Below, piece after piece: positions 19,919 to 28,281 of a stretch of 64,000 bases of DNA. Position 1 is the stretch's first letter; each line of letters starts with the position of its first letter. Made by a program: the position numbers and the translations under genes. A model generated the notes under the pieces. It was not told where the DNA came from, made no database searches, and saw nothing but the letters and a program-made list of their open reading frames with translations. The stretch is from Planctomycetota bacterium (GTDB lineage Bacteria > Planctomycetota > Phycisphaerae > Phycisphaerales > UBA5793): NCBI GenBank assembly GCA_013112555.1, contig JABFGK010000001.1:1772581-1836580 (forward strand), written 5' to 3'.

Positions 19919-20332
19919 GTGATCTGCAACGACAGGAACGGCCGGTGCCGATTTCGGCTCTTCAGACCGCACGCCGAATCAGTTCACCTTTGCGGCTCGT
20001 TTAATGACTGGTCACATGACACACATCCGATGAAATGCTGTTCCGAAGGCTGGTGGGAGTGTGACGTCATGCTGCCTCCCGGGGAACACACCTTTCACTA
20101 CCTGGTAAACCACTGCGAGTGGATGGCTGATTTCGCTGCGCACGGGGTCGAAATCAACGGTTTCGGCCAGTGGGTCGGCCGGGTCTGGATCGATCCCGAA
20201 CTCTACGAGGCTGCCCGCTCAACCTTCGTCGAGCCTCGGATCGGCAGTGACCAGGATGAGTGGGACGCAGACCGGGAACCCGATACTACGGTGCAGACGA
20301 CCGCCCGACGGAAGGTGCACGCAGCCGCCTGA
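19919..20332 (+). CDS. Free-standing glycogen-binding (AMPK/CBM48-like) protein
   Basis: Small protein (137 residues) that is essentially one glycogen-binding domain of the type found in AMP-activated kinase beta subunits and at the N-terminus of branching enzymes. Supporting motifs are RFRLFRPHAESVHLCGSFNDW, then GWWECDVMLPPGEHTFHYLV and WMADFAAHGVEINGFGQWV, all at expected spacing. The best start is GTG 19919 with AGGGAG seven bases upstream. The last ~45 residues are polar and acidic. No enzyme domain is attached and no glycogen gene is next to it. It probably binds an alpha-glucan or serves as a scaffold. A terminator follows. Confidence 0.8.
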   Translation: MICNDRNGRCRFRLFRPHAESVHLCGSFNDWSHDTHPMKCCSEGWWECDVMLPPGEHTFHYLVNHCEWMADFAAHGVEINGFGQWVGRVWIDPELYEAARSTFVEPRIGSDQDEWDADREPDTTVQTTARRKVHAAA

Positions 20333-20398
20333 TATCCATATGACATCCACCCTTCACACGTGACGCCCTGCATGTGATACTGCATCAGGGTGCGTGCC

Positions 20399-20432
20399 CC
20401 GGACTTGTCGGAATCGCCAAGTCCGGTTTTTT
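20399..20432 (+). terminator. Intrinsic terminator after the glycogen-binding gene
   Basis: CCGGACTTG (20399-20407) pairs perfectly with CAAGTCCGG (20418-20426) over a ten-base loop, followed by TTTTTT at 20427-20432. Confidence 0.9.
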
Positions 20433-20501
20433 CAATCTCAACCCAAAACCAGTCAGCAGCCCACCGTCTGCCTACATTCTGGCAATGAATGAGGTGCTGA
20501 T

Positions 20502-21206
20502 ATGAAGACCGCAATCGTTACCGGTGCTGGAAGCGGCATCGGCCGGGCCGTCGCGCTCGAACTGGTACGCCGTGAGTACGCCCTGATCATTGCCGGGCGG
20601 ACCGGAACCACACTTGACCAGACGAAATCATTATGTGGCGAGGTCAACCCTGATGCAGATTGCCAGGTCATCGAGACCGACCTGCTGAATCCGGCGCAGG
20701 CCGTCGGGCTGATTGATCAGGCGCACGAGCAATGCGGCACGATCAGCGTTCTGATCAACAATGCCGGAATCGCCCCACTCGAATCACTTGGGTCTGTCAC
20801 ACAAGAGTCGGTCCAACAAGCATTTGCCATCAATGCAGTCGCTCCCGCACTGATGATCTCCCGAATCTGGCCGATCATGGTGAAACAAGGGGGCGGGCGC
20901 ATCGTCAACGTCAGTTCAATGGCCACCCAGGACCCGTTCCCGGGTTTCCTGGCCTATGCGGCTTCCAAGTGTGCCGTAAACTCACTGGCACGATCAATTG
21001 CCGGAGAGGGTGAATCGGTGGGCATCAAGGGATTTGCGGTTGCCCCCGGTGCCGTCGAGACCGGTATGCTGCGCTCACTGTTTGATGAAGCGATGATCCC
21101 GGCCGATGCGTGTCTGTCACCGGCGGAGGTCGCTCAGGTCATCGTTGATTGTGCCGACGGCCTGCGAGACGATGAGAACGGGCAGACGATCCTGCTGAAT
21201 AAGTAA
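20502..21206 (+). CDS. Short-chain dehydrogenase/reductase
   Basis: Classical SDR oxidoreductase, 234 residues, NAD(P)-dependent. The cofactor motif TGAGSGIG is at residues 7-14. The NNAG motif lies in VLINNAGIAP, the catalytic Ser in IVNVSSM and the YxxxK pair in YAASKCAVNSLA. AGGTGC a few bases before ATG 20502 is only a weak ribosome site. It follows a strong terminator, so it has its own promoter, and it converges on purD with 14 bases between stops. The substrate is unknown; family members act on sugars, steroids, acyl chains and others. Confidence 0.9.
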   Translation: MKTAIVTGAGSGIGRAVALELVRREYALIIAGRTGTTLDQTKSLCGEVNPDADCQVIETDLLNPAQAVGLIDQAHEQCGTISVLINNAGIAPLESLGSVTQESVQQAFAINAVAPALMISRIWPIMVKQGGGRIVNVSSMATQDPFPGFLAYAASKCAVNSLARSIAGEGESVGIKGFAVAPGAVETGMLRSLFDEAMIPADACLSPAEVAQVIVDCADGLRDDENGQTILLNK

Positions 21207-21220
21207 CCACGGCAGACCGA

Positions 21221-22594
21221 TCACTCTCCGGTCGTGCAATGTCCGGCCAGAGCAGAACTTCCAATATCACGGCGGTGGTAAGCCCCCTTGAAGCTCACTC
21301 GTTCACAGACCTCATTGGCACGCTGTCGAGCCTGTTCCAATGAGTCGGCCAATGCAGTGATGCCAAGCACCCGCCCTCCGGCCGTCACAATCTGACCACT
21401 CTTGGCGTCACAGGCAGTACCGGCGTGAAAGGCAAACACATCATCCTGGCCGGACAGTTCGTCGAGCCCGCTGATTTCACGACCCGTCTCATACTTCCCG
21501 GGATAGCCATCTGACGCCAGCACCACACAGCAGGCACACCGCTCATCCCAGTCGATCTGGACATCTTCAAGGTGCCCAGTCGCGGTGGCCCACAGGACCT
21601 CGACCAGATCAGCCTTCATGCGCGCCATCAGCGGCTGGCACTCGGGGTCACCAAAGCGACAGTTGAACTCAAGCACCTTCGGGCCTGCGTGGGTCAGCAT
21701 GAGGCCGGCATACAGCACCCCGCGATAGTCAATTTCCTCGCGGCGTAACGCATCAAGCACGGGAACGAGGATCGTCTGTTGAATGATCCCGAGCGTCTCG
21801 TCATCCAGCACGCCGGATGCCGGGCTGTATGCACCCATCCCGCCGGTGTTGGGGCCTGCATCACCCTCGCCGAGTCGCTTGTGATCCTGCGCACTGTCGA
21901 GAATGTAGATGGTCTTGCCGTCCACCAGGGCCATGATGGACACTTCCGGGCCGTGCAGGCGCTCTTCCACGAGCACGGTCTGGCCGGCCTTGCCGAACTC
22001 GTTTTGCACCATGATCCGGTCGAGGGCCTCGATCGCCTGTTCCATCGTCTCGGGAACGATGACGCCTTTCCCGGCTGCCAGCCCCGATGCCTTGATCACA
22101 GGGGGGAACTCGCGGGTCGACACGTATTCGAGCGCCTGCTCATGCCGCTGAAAGGCACGGGCCTCAGCCGTCGGGACTGCGGCCGATCGCATCAACTGTT
22201 TCGCCCAGGCCTTATCCCATTCGATGCGAGCCCCTGCCTTTGTCGGGCCGACGACATATCGCTTGCCCTCGACTGACAGGCGATCGGCAATCCCTTCGGC
22301 CAGTGGCGCTTCCGGGCCAACGACAACAAGGTGGATGTCGTTCTGCTCACACCAGTTCTCAAGATGCCAGGTCGCGCGCGGGTCCAGCTCCTGATCGCAA
22401 TGCCGGGCCAGGGCTGCAATCCCCGGGTTCGTGCAATGCGTGGCCCACAGTGTCCCGAGGCGTGGCGATTGACTGAGTTTCCAGGCCAGCGCATGCTCGC
22501 GCCCGCCCCCGCCGATCAGCAGTACATTGACTGCCTGCGGGCAGCGGTCTGGGGCACGTCTTGGCGATTGAGATGGTGTCGTTGGATTCGTCAT
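21221..22594 (-). CDS. purD: Phosphoribosylamine-glycine ligase
   Basis: Second step of de novo purine synthesis: joins glycine to phosphoribosylamine with ATP. The product is 457 residues. The N-terminal motif LLIGGGGREHALAWKL, the VVVGPEAPLAEGIAD loop, the ATP-grasp strands VIKASGLAAGKGVIVP and VLVEERLHGPEVS, and the catalytic region GPNTGGMGAYSP and EFNCRFGDPECQ are all intact. The ATG at 22594 adds about 21 unconserved residues before the family start near VNVLLIGGGG, so a later start is possible. purC lies at 58653-59603 and is not linked. Confidence 0.95.
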   Translation of the reverse strand: MTNPTTPSQSPRRAPDRCPQAVNVLLIGGGGREHALAWKLSQSPRLGTLWATHCTNPGIAALARHCDQELDPRATWHLENWCEQNDIHLVVVGPEAPLAEGIADRLSVEGKRYVVGPTKAGARIEWDKAWAKQLMRSAAVPTAEARAFQRHEQALEYVSTREFPPVIKASGLAAGKGVIVPETMEQAIEALDRIMVQNEFGKAGQTVLVEERLHGPEVSIMALVDGKTIYILDSAQDHKRLGEGDAGPNTGGMGAYSPASGVLDDETLGIIQQTILVPVLDALRREEIDYRGVLYAGLMLTHAGPKVLEFNCRFGDPECQPLMARMKADLVEVLWATATGHLEDVQIDWDERCACCVVLASDGYPGKYETGREISGLDELSGQDDVFAFHAGTACDAKSGQIVTAGGRVLGITALADSLEQARQRANEVCERVSFKGAYHRRDIGSSALAGHCTTGE

Positions 22595-22663
22595 GCGCCA
22601 GTGTACGCGCCGAATGTCGGATGCCAAGCCGATGCCGGCATCAGCAGGCCATGCCTCACACGA

Positions 22664-23158
22664 TTAGGCAATTTCGTGGAGTTTTTGCAGCACGAGGGCA
22701 GCATGCTCCTTCGGTTTGACCTTGTCGAAACGATGGGTAATCCGGCCGGTTGGACTGATCAGGTACGTCGTCCGGACGACTCCCTTATACCGCCGGCCGT
22801 ACATGCTTTTTTCCTGCCACACGCCGTATTTCTCGCACACGGCAGGCGTCCCGGAGTCATCCTTCGGGTCAGCAAGCAACGTGAAGGGCAGATCGTGCTT
22901 GTCCGCAAACTTCCGATGCGAATCCACGGCATCCGGTGAGATACCCAGCACAGGCACTTCGAGTGCTGCGAAGTCTGGAAACTGATCCCGAAACTCGCAG
23001 GCCTGGGCGGTACACCCTGATGTCATGTCACGCGGGTAGAAGTACAGCACGACCGGCCGACCCTTGAAATGTGACAGTCGGCGCAGCGTTCCGTCCTGGT
23101 CCTTGAGCCCAAACGCCGGCGCGCGAGTCCCTACCTCAAGTAGTTTCGAAGATGCCAT
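22664..23158 (-). CDS. bcp: Bcp-type thiol peroxidase
   Basis: Peroxiredoxin that reduces peroxides through cysteine, 164 residues, cytoplasmic. The peroxidatic site is PRDMTSGCTAQACEF with the second Cys five residues later, the atypical two-cysteine layout of many Bcp/PrxQ enzymes. Further typical parts are APAFGLKDQDGTLRRLS and VLGISPDAVDSHRKF. AGGAGG five bases before ATG 23158 fixes the start. It follows the small anchored protein gene at 23179-23601 by 20 bases, so the two are likely co-transcribed. Confidence 0.93.
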   Translation of the reverse strand: MASSKLLEVGTRAPAFGLKDQDGTLRRLSHFKGRPVVLYFYPRDMTSGCTAQACEFRDQFPDFAALEVPVLGISPDAVDSHRKFADKHDLPFTLLADPKDDSGTPAVCEKYGVWQEKSMYGRRYKGVVRTTYLISPTGRITHRFDKVKPKEHAALVLQKLHEIA

Positions 23159-23178
23159 CCACTCCTCCTGGGTCAGTC

Positions 23179-23601
23179 CTACCCGCCCCGTAACCATGAA
23201 ATCAATGCCCACAGCATGAGGACTGCCAGACCGATCGAGGCAGCCATCTTCCAGAACAGGGTGCGATGCCGGCCCGCCAGGTATTCGGCTTCAGACGCGT
23301 GCTTCGGGATGGGGATAACCTGTAGGCGGCGCATGACCTCGGTGGATTGCGCCTGGGCCTGACCTCGATCCTTGTCTGCCTGCCATTGATCGAGTTTCCC
23401 GAGACGGGCCTGGTCCTGGACGACGGCGATCACCATGCAGGCATCAAACTGCCTCATCCCGAGCCGATGTGCGAGTCGAAGCAGACGGTGACGGCGATCC
23501 GGGCTGAGGGCTGCCCCCTGGAGCTCATCGACGGCCCGGCTTGCCAGGACCCAACGCGGATCGTTCGGGTCCAGGTCAGGGCAGACGGCTGCCATCTGCA
23601 T
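23179..23601 (-). CDS. Small protein with C-terminal membrane anchor
   Basis: No family recognised. It has 140 residues from ATG 23601 (a second ATG is two codons later). The body is helical and charged (VDELQGAALSPDRRHRLLRLAHRLGM), with a cysteine-containing helix FDACMVIAVVQDQAR. It ends in one hydrophobic segment, AASIGLAVLMLWALISWL, and a short RGG tail, so it looks tail-anchored. The frame stays open upstream for about 45 more codons with coding-like composition but no ATG, GTG or TTG, so the real start might be a rarer codon. It lies 20 bases ahead of bcp on the same strand. Confidence 0.6.
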   Translation of the reverse strand: MQMAAVCPDLDPNDPRWVLASRAVDELQGAALSPDRRHRLLRLAHRLGMRQFDACMVIAVVQDQARLGKLDQWQADKDRGQAQAQSTEVMRRLQVIPIPKHASEAEYLAGRHRTLFWKMAASIGLAVLMLWALISWLRGG

Positions 23602-23944
23602 TTCGCGCGCGATCGCAGCAGCCTCTTGCTGACGCCGATCGGTGGTCGTCGCCTTACCGACCGACTCGGGCGCAGGACCGCCTACGAGCCTGAGTGGTGA
23701 GCCGTGGCTCCCGGCTGAGTATGAAAAAGCCGCCAGACATCAACCCACAACGTACACCACATACCGACCCAGGGCAACTCCGATAGCAATTCCGCTCGCC
23801 TTCTCCTGCACCGATCGGCCGATCAAGTTTTCAGTACCTCATCCCTGAATCAGCCCCAATCGTGTCATCAGGTCGGATAACCAGGAACTCGACACCAACA
23901 CCGGCATTAAAACGACTGTGTGACTTGCTGTGCATGATTCGGTA

Positions 23945-23973
23945 TTGCGACGATTCCTCTGTGCCAGTATGGT
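23945..23973 (+). promoter_or_regulatory. Candidate sigma-70-like promoter for the metallopeptidase
   Basis: TTGCGA at 23945-23950 and TATGGT at 23968-23973 are 17 bases apart, about 150 bases before the start at 24121. The surrounding gap 23602-24120 is locally AT-richer and holds no gene I can support. Confidence 0.35.
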
Positions 23974-24120
23974 GGTAGATGCCAGATTGGTTAACAGATT
24001 TGATGATTCGACTCTCTTTTTTTGCGACAGCATTTGATTCTGTGAGTGCGGTAGCCGTTTCCGCACGTCCAGATGCACGGATCGCAGACAGGGCACTTCA
24101 GAGGTAGGAAGAGGAACAAC

Positions 24121-27000
24121 ATGAACGCAGTTCACCATCTCATGGTCGCATCAGGTGCAGCAGCACTCCTGATCGGCAGCAATTCACTGGGCGGGAGCGA
24201 TGCGCTCGACGATCTTCGCGAGACCAACCCGAGGGCACGGTTCCTGGAGGAGGGAGGCCGGGTGACGCAGGTCTATGGGCCGGGGCTGAGCCACGGGACC
24301 AGCCCGCGCGACAGTGCCGAGTCCTTTCTGCAGGACCACGCCGACGTCTTCGGTGTGCCCCTGGACCAGATCATGCACGAGCCGGTCACCGACGGTCTTC
24401 AGTTCTATGAGGATCAACCGCTGATGTATGAAGCAGGCATCGGCGACTTCAAACTGTCTGCGGTGTACTACAGCCAGCAGTATGAAGGGCTCCCGGTTTG
24501 GGGGGCACAGTTGATTGCCGTGATGCGCAATGAGCCTGGGTATCCCGTCGTATTGGTAAACTCCTCGCTCATTGATGTTCAGGATCTCCAGATTCCCATC
24601 GGGGCGCTGGGCAACGGCCCGGTCACGCCGCCGTTTGGCTTCGAGTTTGTGACCGACCCGCAGCCGGTGGTGTACTTCGATCCCACGATCGGTGAGGAAG
24701 GCAAGGCCTTTGTCGGCTTCGAGTACATCGCCCGTCAGGGTCAGCCCGGTGAACCGGTCATGTTGGATGTCTCCGGCCAGCCGACTCGGGATGGGACCTA
24801 CGACGTCAGGCGGTTCATCGTGAACGCTGACAATGGGCAGTTCCTGCTCAACGAGAGTCTTGTCCGGACGGTCGATGTCGTCGGCAACGCGACCGGCTGG
24901 GGAACTCCCGGCCTCCTGCCGGATCAGGCTAACAACCCCGAGCAACTGCTGGCCTTGCCGTTTTTCAACGTCTCGATCCTCGGCGGCAATACAGCCGAGA
25001 CCGATGACCTCGGTGACTTTGTCATCGCACACGGCGGCAACACCGAAGTGACCGTCCGATCGACCATGGTCGGCCCGTCGCTGTCCGCCGGCGTCAATGA
25101 CCAATCAGGCGGCAACCTGCTGCTCGATGTCAATGTCACCCCACCCGGGCCGGCAAACTTCGAACATAACGTTGCCAAAGGTGAGTATGACACAGCCGAA
25201 GTGAATGCGATGCGATACACCGCCCTCATCCACGCCTGGGTCTACGACATCAACCCGACATACCCGAGTCTGTTCCGCAGTTTCCGGGCAAACGTGAACC
25301 TGGCCTCGACCTGCAATGCGTATTACGACGGCGTCTCGACCAACTTCTATCGCAGCGGCGGTGGATGCCCGAATACGGCCTACTCTACGGTTGTCTGGCA
25401 TGAGTACGGGCACAAACTGATTGATGACGCGGCTACAGGCCCATCGGGCGACTACCACGAAGGGATGGCAGATGCCATTTCGGCCGTCCTGCCTGACACG
25501 TCCCATCTCGGTGAGGACTTCCGCGGGCAGGGCACCGGACCCCTGCGGGACGCTGATAACAATCTGCAGTACCCGTGCTCCGGTGAAGTACACTATTGCG
25601 GCCAGGTCGTCTCCGGCTGTGTGTGGCACACCCGCGATGCACTGACCGTGACCGAACCGAACGATTACCTGAGCATCATCCAGGCATTGACGATCAACAG
25701 CATCCCGATCCACTCCGGCGGCGTCGGGCCGGCCATGACCGTCGAGTTCCTCACGTTGGACGATGACGACGGCGACATCGGCAACGGAACCCCACACTAC
25801 TTTGAAATCGATGAGGGCTTCGGACGCCATAACCTGCCGGCCCCACCGCTGGAACTGCTCTCGTTCAGTTACCCGAACGGCCTCCCGGACTTGCTCGAAC
25901 CGGACGGCGGGACTACGGTGCGCGTCGAGGTGTCGGCCAATGCATCGAACCCGGAGCCGGGAACCGGATTGCTGTATTACGACGATGGCAGCGGCTGGAC
26001 ATCGTTGGCAATGGACATTGTCAGCGACAACGTCTACGACGCCGTGTTCCCAGCGTTTGATTGCGAATCGCTTGTCAATTACTACTTCGCGGCCCAGACC
26101 ACCGGCGGTGCCGAAGGAACCGATCCGGCCGGCGCCCCGTTTGTCGCGACCTATTCCGCCTTCGCTGCCAAGTACATCGATGTCATCTTCGATGATAACT
26201 TCGAAACCGATCAGGGCTGGACGGTCGTGAATGAAAACCTGACGACCGGTGCCTGGACACGGGTGATCCCCAACCAGGGCGGCGCCCGACGCGGTGACCC
26301 GCAGGAGGATGCCGACGGATCCGGCAAGTGCTTCGTGACCGGCAACGGCTTCGAAGAGGACATCGACGGCGGACCCACGCGCCTGCTCTCTCCGACCTTT
26401 GACATGAGTGCCGGCGATGGCTTTGTCCGCTATGCACGCTGGTGGTACAACGATGATAACGACATCGATCGACTGACCGTCGAAGTCTCGAATAACAACG
26501 GGGCCAACTGGACTACCGTCGAAAGCGTCAGCCACGTCGGCGAACTCTGGCAGACGACACAGTTCCGAGTCTCCGACTACGTCAGCCCGACCGCAACGAT
26601 GAAACTGCGATTCTCTGCCACCGACAATCCGAATGACTCGGTTTCCGAAGGCGGCATTGATGCAGTGCAGATCTTGATCCTTGACTGCAATCGCATGCGG
26701 CTGGATGTCGACCCGCTGATTGGCGGCCAGAACGCAACGCTGTATGTCACGGGCGCCACGCCGACCGAGCATGTCTACTTCGTGTACAGCCTGCGCGGCG
26801 AGGGAAGCACCTATGTCTCGTCGCTTGACGTGACGCTCGAGTTGATGTCGCCGAAACTGGCCGGCGATGCGATTGCCGATGCGAATGGGGATGCCTCGAT
26901 CACCAAATCGGTCCCCATGGCTGCCATGGGCCGGCTCGTCTGGATGCAGGCTGCCGAGTACCAGCGCCTGTCCAACCTGGTCCTGAGCCAGGTGAACTGA
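24121..27000 (+). CDS. Secreted zinc metallopeptidase (gluzincin, M36/M4-like)
   Basis: Exported protease of 959 residues. AGGAAGAGG just before ATG 24121 and a signal peptide (MNAVHHLMVASGAAALLIGSN) fix the start. A propeptide-like region follows (TSPRDSAESFLQDHADVFGV, an FTP-type segment). The zinc site HEYGH is at residues 427-431, with the likely third ligand Glu 447 in YHEGMADAIS, and a further His-rich VWHTRD. Next come a beta-sandwich region (residues ~570-680) and a MAM/jelly-roll-like region (DNFETDQGWTVVNEN, then RLTVEVSNNNGANWTTVES). The last ~90 residues (GGQNATLYVTGATPTEHVYF ... DAIADANGDASI ... LSNLVLSQVN) resemble the ends of two other secreted proteins in this window. A terminator follows. 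The exact peptidase family is inferred from motif layout only. Confidence 0.85.
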   Translation: MNAVHHLMVASGAAALLIGSNSLGGSDALDDLRETNPRARFLEEGGRVTQVYGPGLSHGTSPRDSAESFLQDHADVFGVPLDQIMHEPVTDGLQFYEDQPLMYEAGIGDFKLSAVYYSQQYEGLPVWGAQLIAVMRNEPGYPVVLVNSSLIDVQDLQIPIGALGNGPVTPPFGFEFVTDPQPVVYFDPTIGEEGKAFVGFEYIARQGQPGEPVMLDVSGQPTRDGTYDVRRFIVNADNGQFLLNESLVRTVDVVGNATGWGTPGLLPDQANNPEQLLALPFFNVSILGGNTAETDDLGDFVIAHGGNTEVTVRSTMVGPSLSAGVNDQSGGNLLLDVNVTPPGPANFEHNVAKGEYDTAEVNAMRYTALIHAWVYDINPTYPSLFRSFRANVNLASTCNAYYDGVSTNFYRSGGGCPNTAYSTVVWHEYGHKLIDDAATGPSGDYHEGMADAISAVLPDTSHLGEDFRGQGTGPLRDADNNLQYPCSGEVHYCGQVVSGCVWHTRDALTVTEPNDYLSIIQALTINSIPIHSGGVGPAMTVEFLTLDDDDGDIGNGTPHYFEIDEGFGRHNLPAPPLELLSFSYPNGLPDLLEPDGGTTVRVEVSANASNPEPGTGLLYYDDGSGWTSLAMDIVSDNVYDAVFPAFDCESLVNYYFAAQTTGGAEGTDPAGAPFVATYSAFAAKYIDVIFDDNFETDQGWTVVNENLTTGAWTRVIPNQGGARRGDPQEDADGSGKCFVTGNGFEEDIDGGPTRLLSPTFDMSAGDGFVRYARWWYNDDNDIDRLTVEVSNNNGANWTTVESVSHVGELWQTTQFRVSDYVSPTATMKLRFSATDNPNDSVSEGGIDAVQILILDCNRMRLDVDPLIGGQNATLYVTGATPTEHVYFVYSLRGEGSTYVSSLDVTLELMSPKLAGDAIADANGDASITKSVPMAAMGRLVWMQAAEYQRLSNLVLSQVN

Positions 27001-27080
27001 CGGATGTGACCACTGCCTGATCAACTGGGCAGCACGTGGTTTCTCAATCTGGACCTCCACATTCGTAGCGATGTGGATAC

Positions 27081-27115
27081 GCCGCCTGTTGTCATTGTCA
27101 GCGGGCGGCTTTTTC
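27081..27115 (+). terminator. Intrinsic terminator after the metallopeptidase
   Basis: GCCGCCTGTTG (27081-27091) pairs with CAGCGGGCGGC (27099-27109), with G-U pairs, and is followed by TTTTT. Confidence 0.75.
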
Positions 27116-27242
27116 ATGCGCCGAACGTGTGTCGCAGAAGTGTGCGACCACCGTGCCCGGCGGATCATTGCAGCCCTACCATGTGCGAGGCATGGTCCAG
27201 CCGTACGAATCCCATTCAAGTAATGCAAAAGGAGCAGTTCGA

Positions 27243-28040
27243 ATGCCCAGTTCAGATGTGATCGACTATCAAATCATCGGTGATGATCTGCAAGCCGTCG
27301 TGATTACGCTCGACCCCGGCGAGGCCTGCGTGGCTGAGGCCGGTGCCATGATGTTCATGGAGGAGGGCATCGCGATGGCGACCCAGATGTCGATGAAGGA
27401 TCAGGGGGGCATGTTCGGCAAGATCTTCGAGGCCGGCAAACGCCTGATCGCCGGCGAGTCGTTTTTCATCACCATGTTCGGCAACAACGCTTCGGTCCGA
27501 CGGTGTGTCGCGTTTGCCTCTGCCTATCCCGGCCACATTGTGCCGCTGGAACTGAGCGAGCACGGCGGTTCCATCCTGTGTCAGAAGGAAGCGTTCCTGT
27601 GTGCCGCACGCGGGACCGATGTCGATATCGCATTCAGCAAGCGACTCGGGGCCGGATTCTTCGGCGGCGAGGGTTTTATTCTGCAGCGTATCAACGGCGA
27701 CGGCCTGGCGTTCCTGCATGCAGGCGGCTCGGTGCTGCGACGTGAGTTGGAGCCGGGCGAGAAGGTCCGAGTGGATACCGGCTGTATTGTCGCATTCGAC
27801 CCGACCGTGGAATATGACATCCAGTTCGTCGGCGGCGTTAAGACGGCACTGTTCGGCGGGGAGGGACTGTTCTTTGCGACTCTGGAGGGACCGGGCACGA
27901 TCTGGCTGCAGACGCTGCCGTTTAGCAGATTGGCAGACCGGATCATCGCCTGCGCGCCGAGACAAGGCGGCAAGCGTGTCGGTGAGGGATCGGTCTTAGG
28001 TGGTGTCTGGAATCTGATGGATGGCAAAGGGGGCGTGTGA
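27243..28040 (+). CDS. AIM24 / TIGR00266-family protein
   Basis: Soluble protein of 265 residues from a widespread family with a double beta-barrel-like fold and no agreed function. Family features visible are the opening IIGDDLQAVVITLDPGEACVAEAGAMMFM, the central GESFFITMFGN, many Gly-Gly turns (GAGFFGGEGFILQ), and the closing WLQTLPFSRLADRI. AAGGAG eight bases upstream fixes ATG 27243; the upstream open frame belongs to the preceding gap. No signal peptide. The next gene on this strand is far away, beyond a repeat mosaic and a convergent gene. Confidence 0.88.
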   Translation: MPSSDVIDYQIIGDDLQAVVITLDPGEACVAEAGAMMFMEEGIAMATQMSMKDQGGMFGKIFEAGKRLIAGESFFITMFGNNASVRRCVAFASAYPGHIVPLELSEHGGSILCQKEAFLCAARGTDVDIAFSKRLGAGFFGGEGFILQRINGDGLAFLHAGGSVLRRELEPGEKVRVDTGCIVAFDPTVEYDIQFVGGVKTALFGGEGLFFATLEGPGTIWLQTLPFSRLADRIIACAPRQGGKRVGEGSVLGGVWNLMDGKGGV

Positions 28041-28055
28041 TTCAGTGGGGCGGGT

Positions 28056-28266
28056 GTCTTAGGTAGGGGCACATTGCATGTGCCCTCTCATCCAACGAGC
28101 CACGCCGTGAGTAAGCGGGTTCCTACTCCCCCTCTCCCTTCCCCGTCATTCCCGCGAACGCTGGAATCCAGGGACATGCAAAGCAAGCGTTGGTCATCGC
28201 ACAACGTACAAGACAGAACTCTCCCGATTGGCATACTACCCGCTTGCTTACGCGCGCAGTACGGAG
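28056..28266. repeat. Mosaic of interspersed repeats between two genes
   Basis: The gap 28041-28281 has no gene. It contains an inverted copy of hairpin C (GTAGGGGCACAT-TGC-ATGTGCC near 28062-28083), an inverted, diverged module B (about 28090-28115), a REP-like unit GTCATTCCCGCGAACGCTGG (about 28145-28164), and a forward module B-like unit with CTCCCGATTGGCA and CCCGCTTGCTTACGCGCGC (about 28221-28258). The CTCCCGATTGGCA part also occurs at 30516-30528. Confidence 0.6.
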
Positions 28267-28281
28267 GAACATCCACCCCCC

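Noticed and set aside
25105..27228. A 707-codon open frame on the minus strand opposite the metallopeptidase, and another at 24184-25104
   Set aside because: They mirror the peptidase codons in a GC-rich gene, have no family motifs, no ribosome site and a biased composition. The plus-strand gene has signal peptide, zinc site and terminator.
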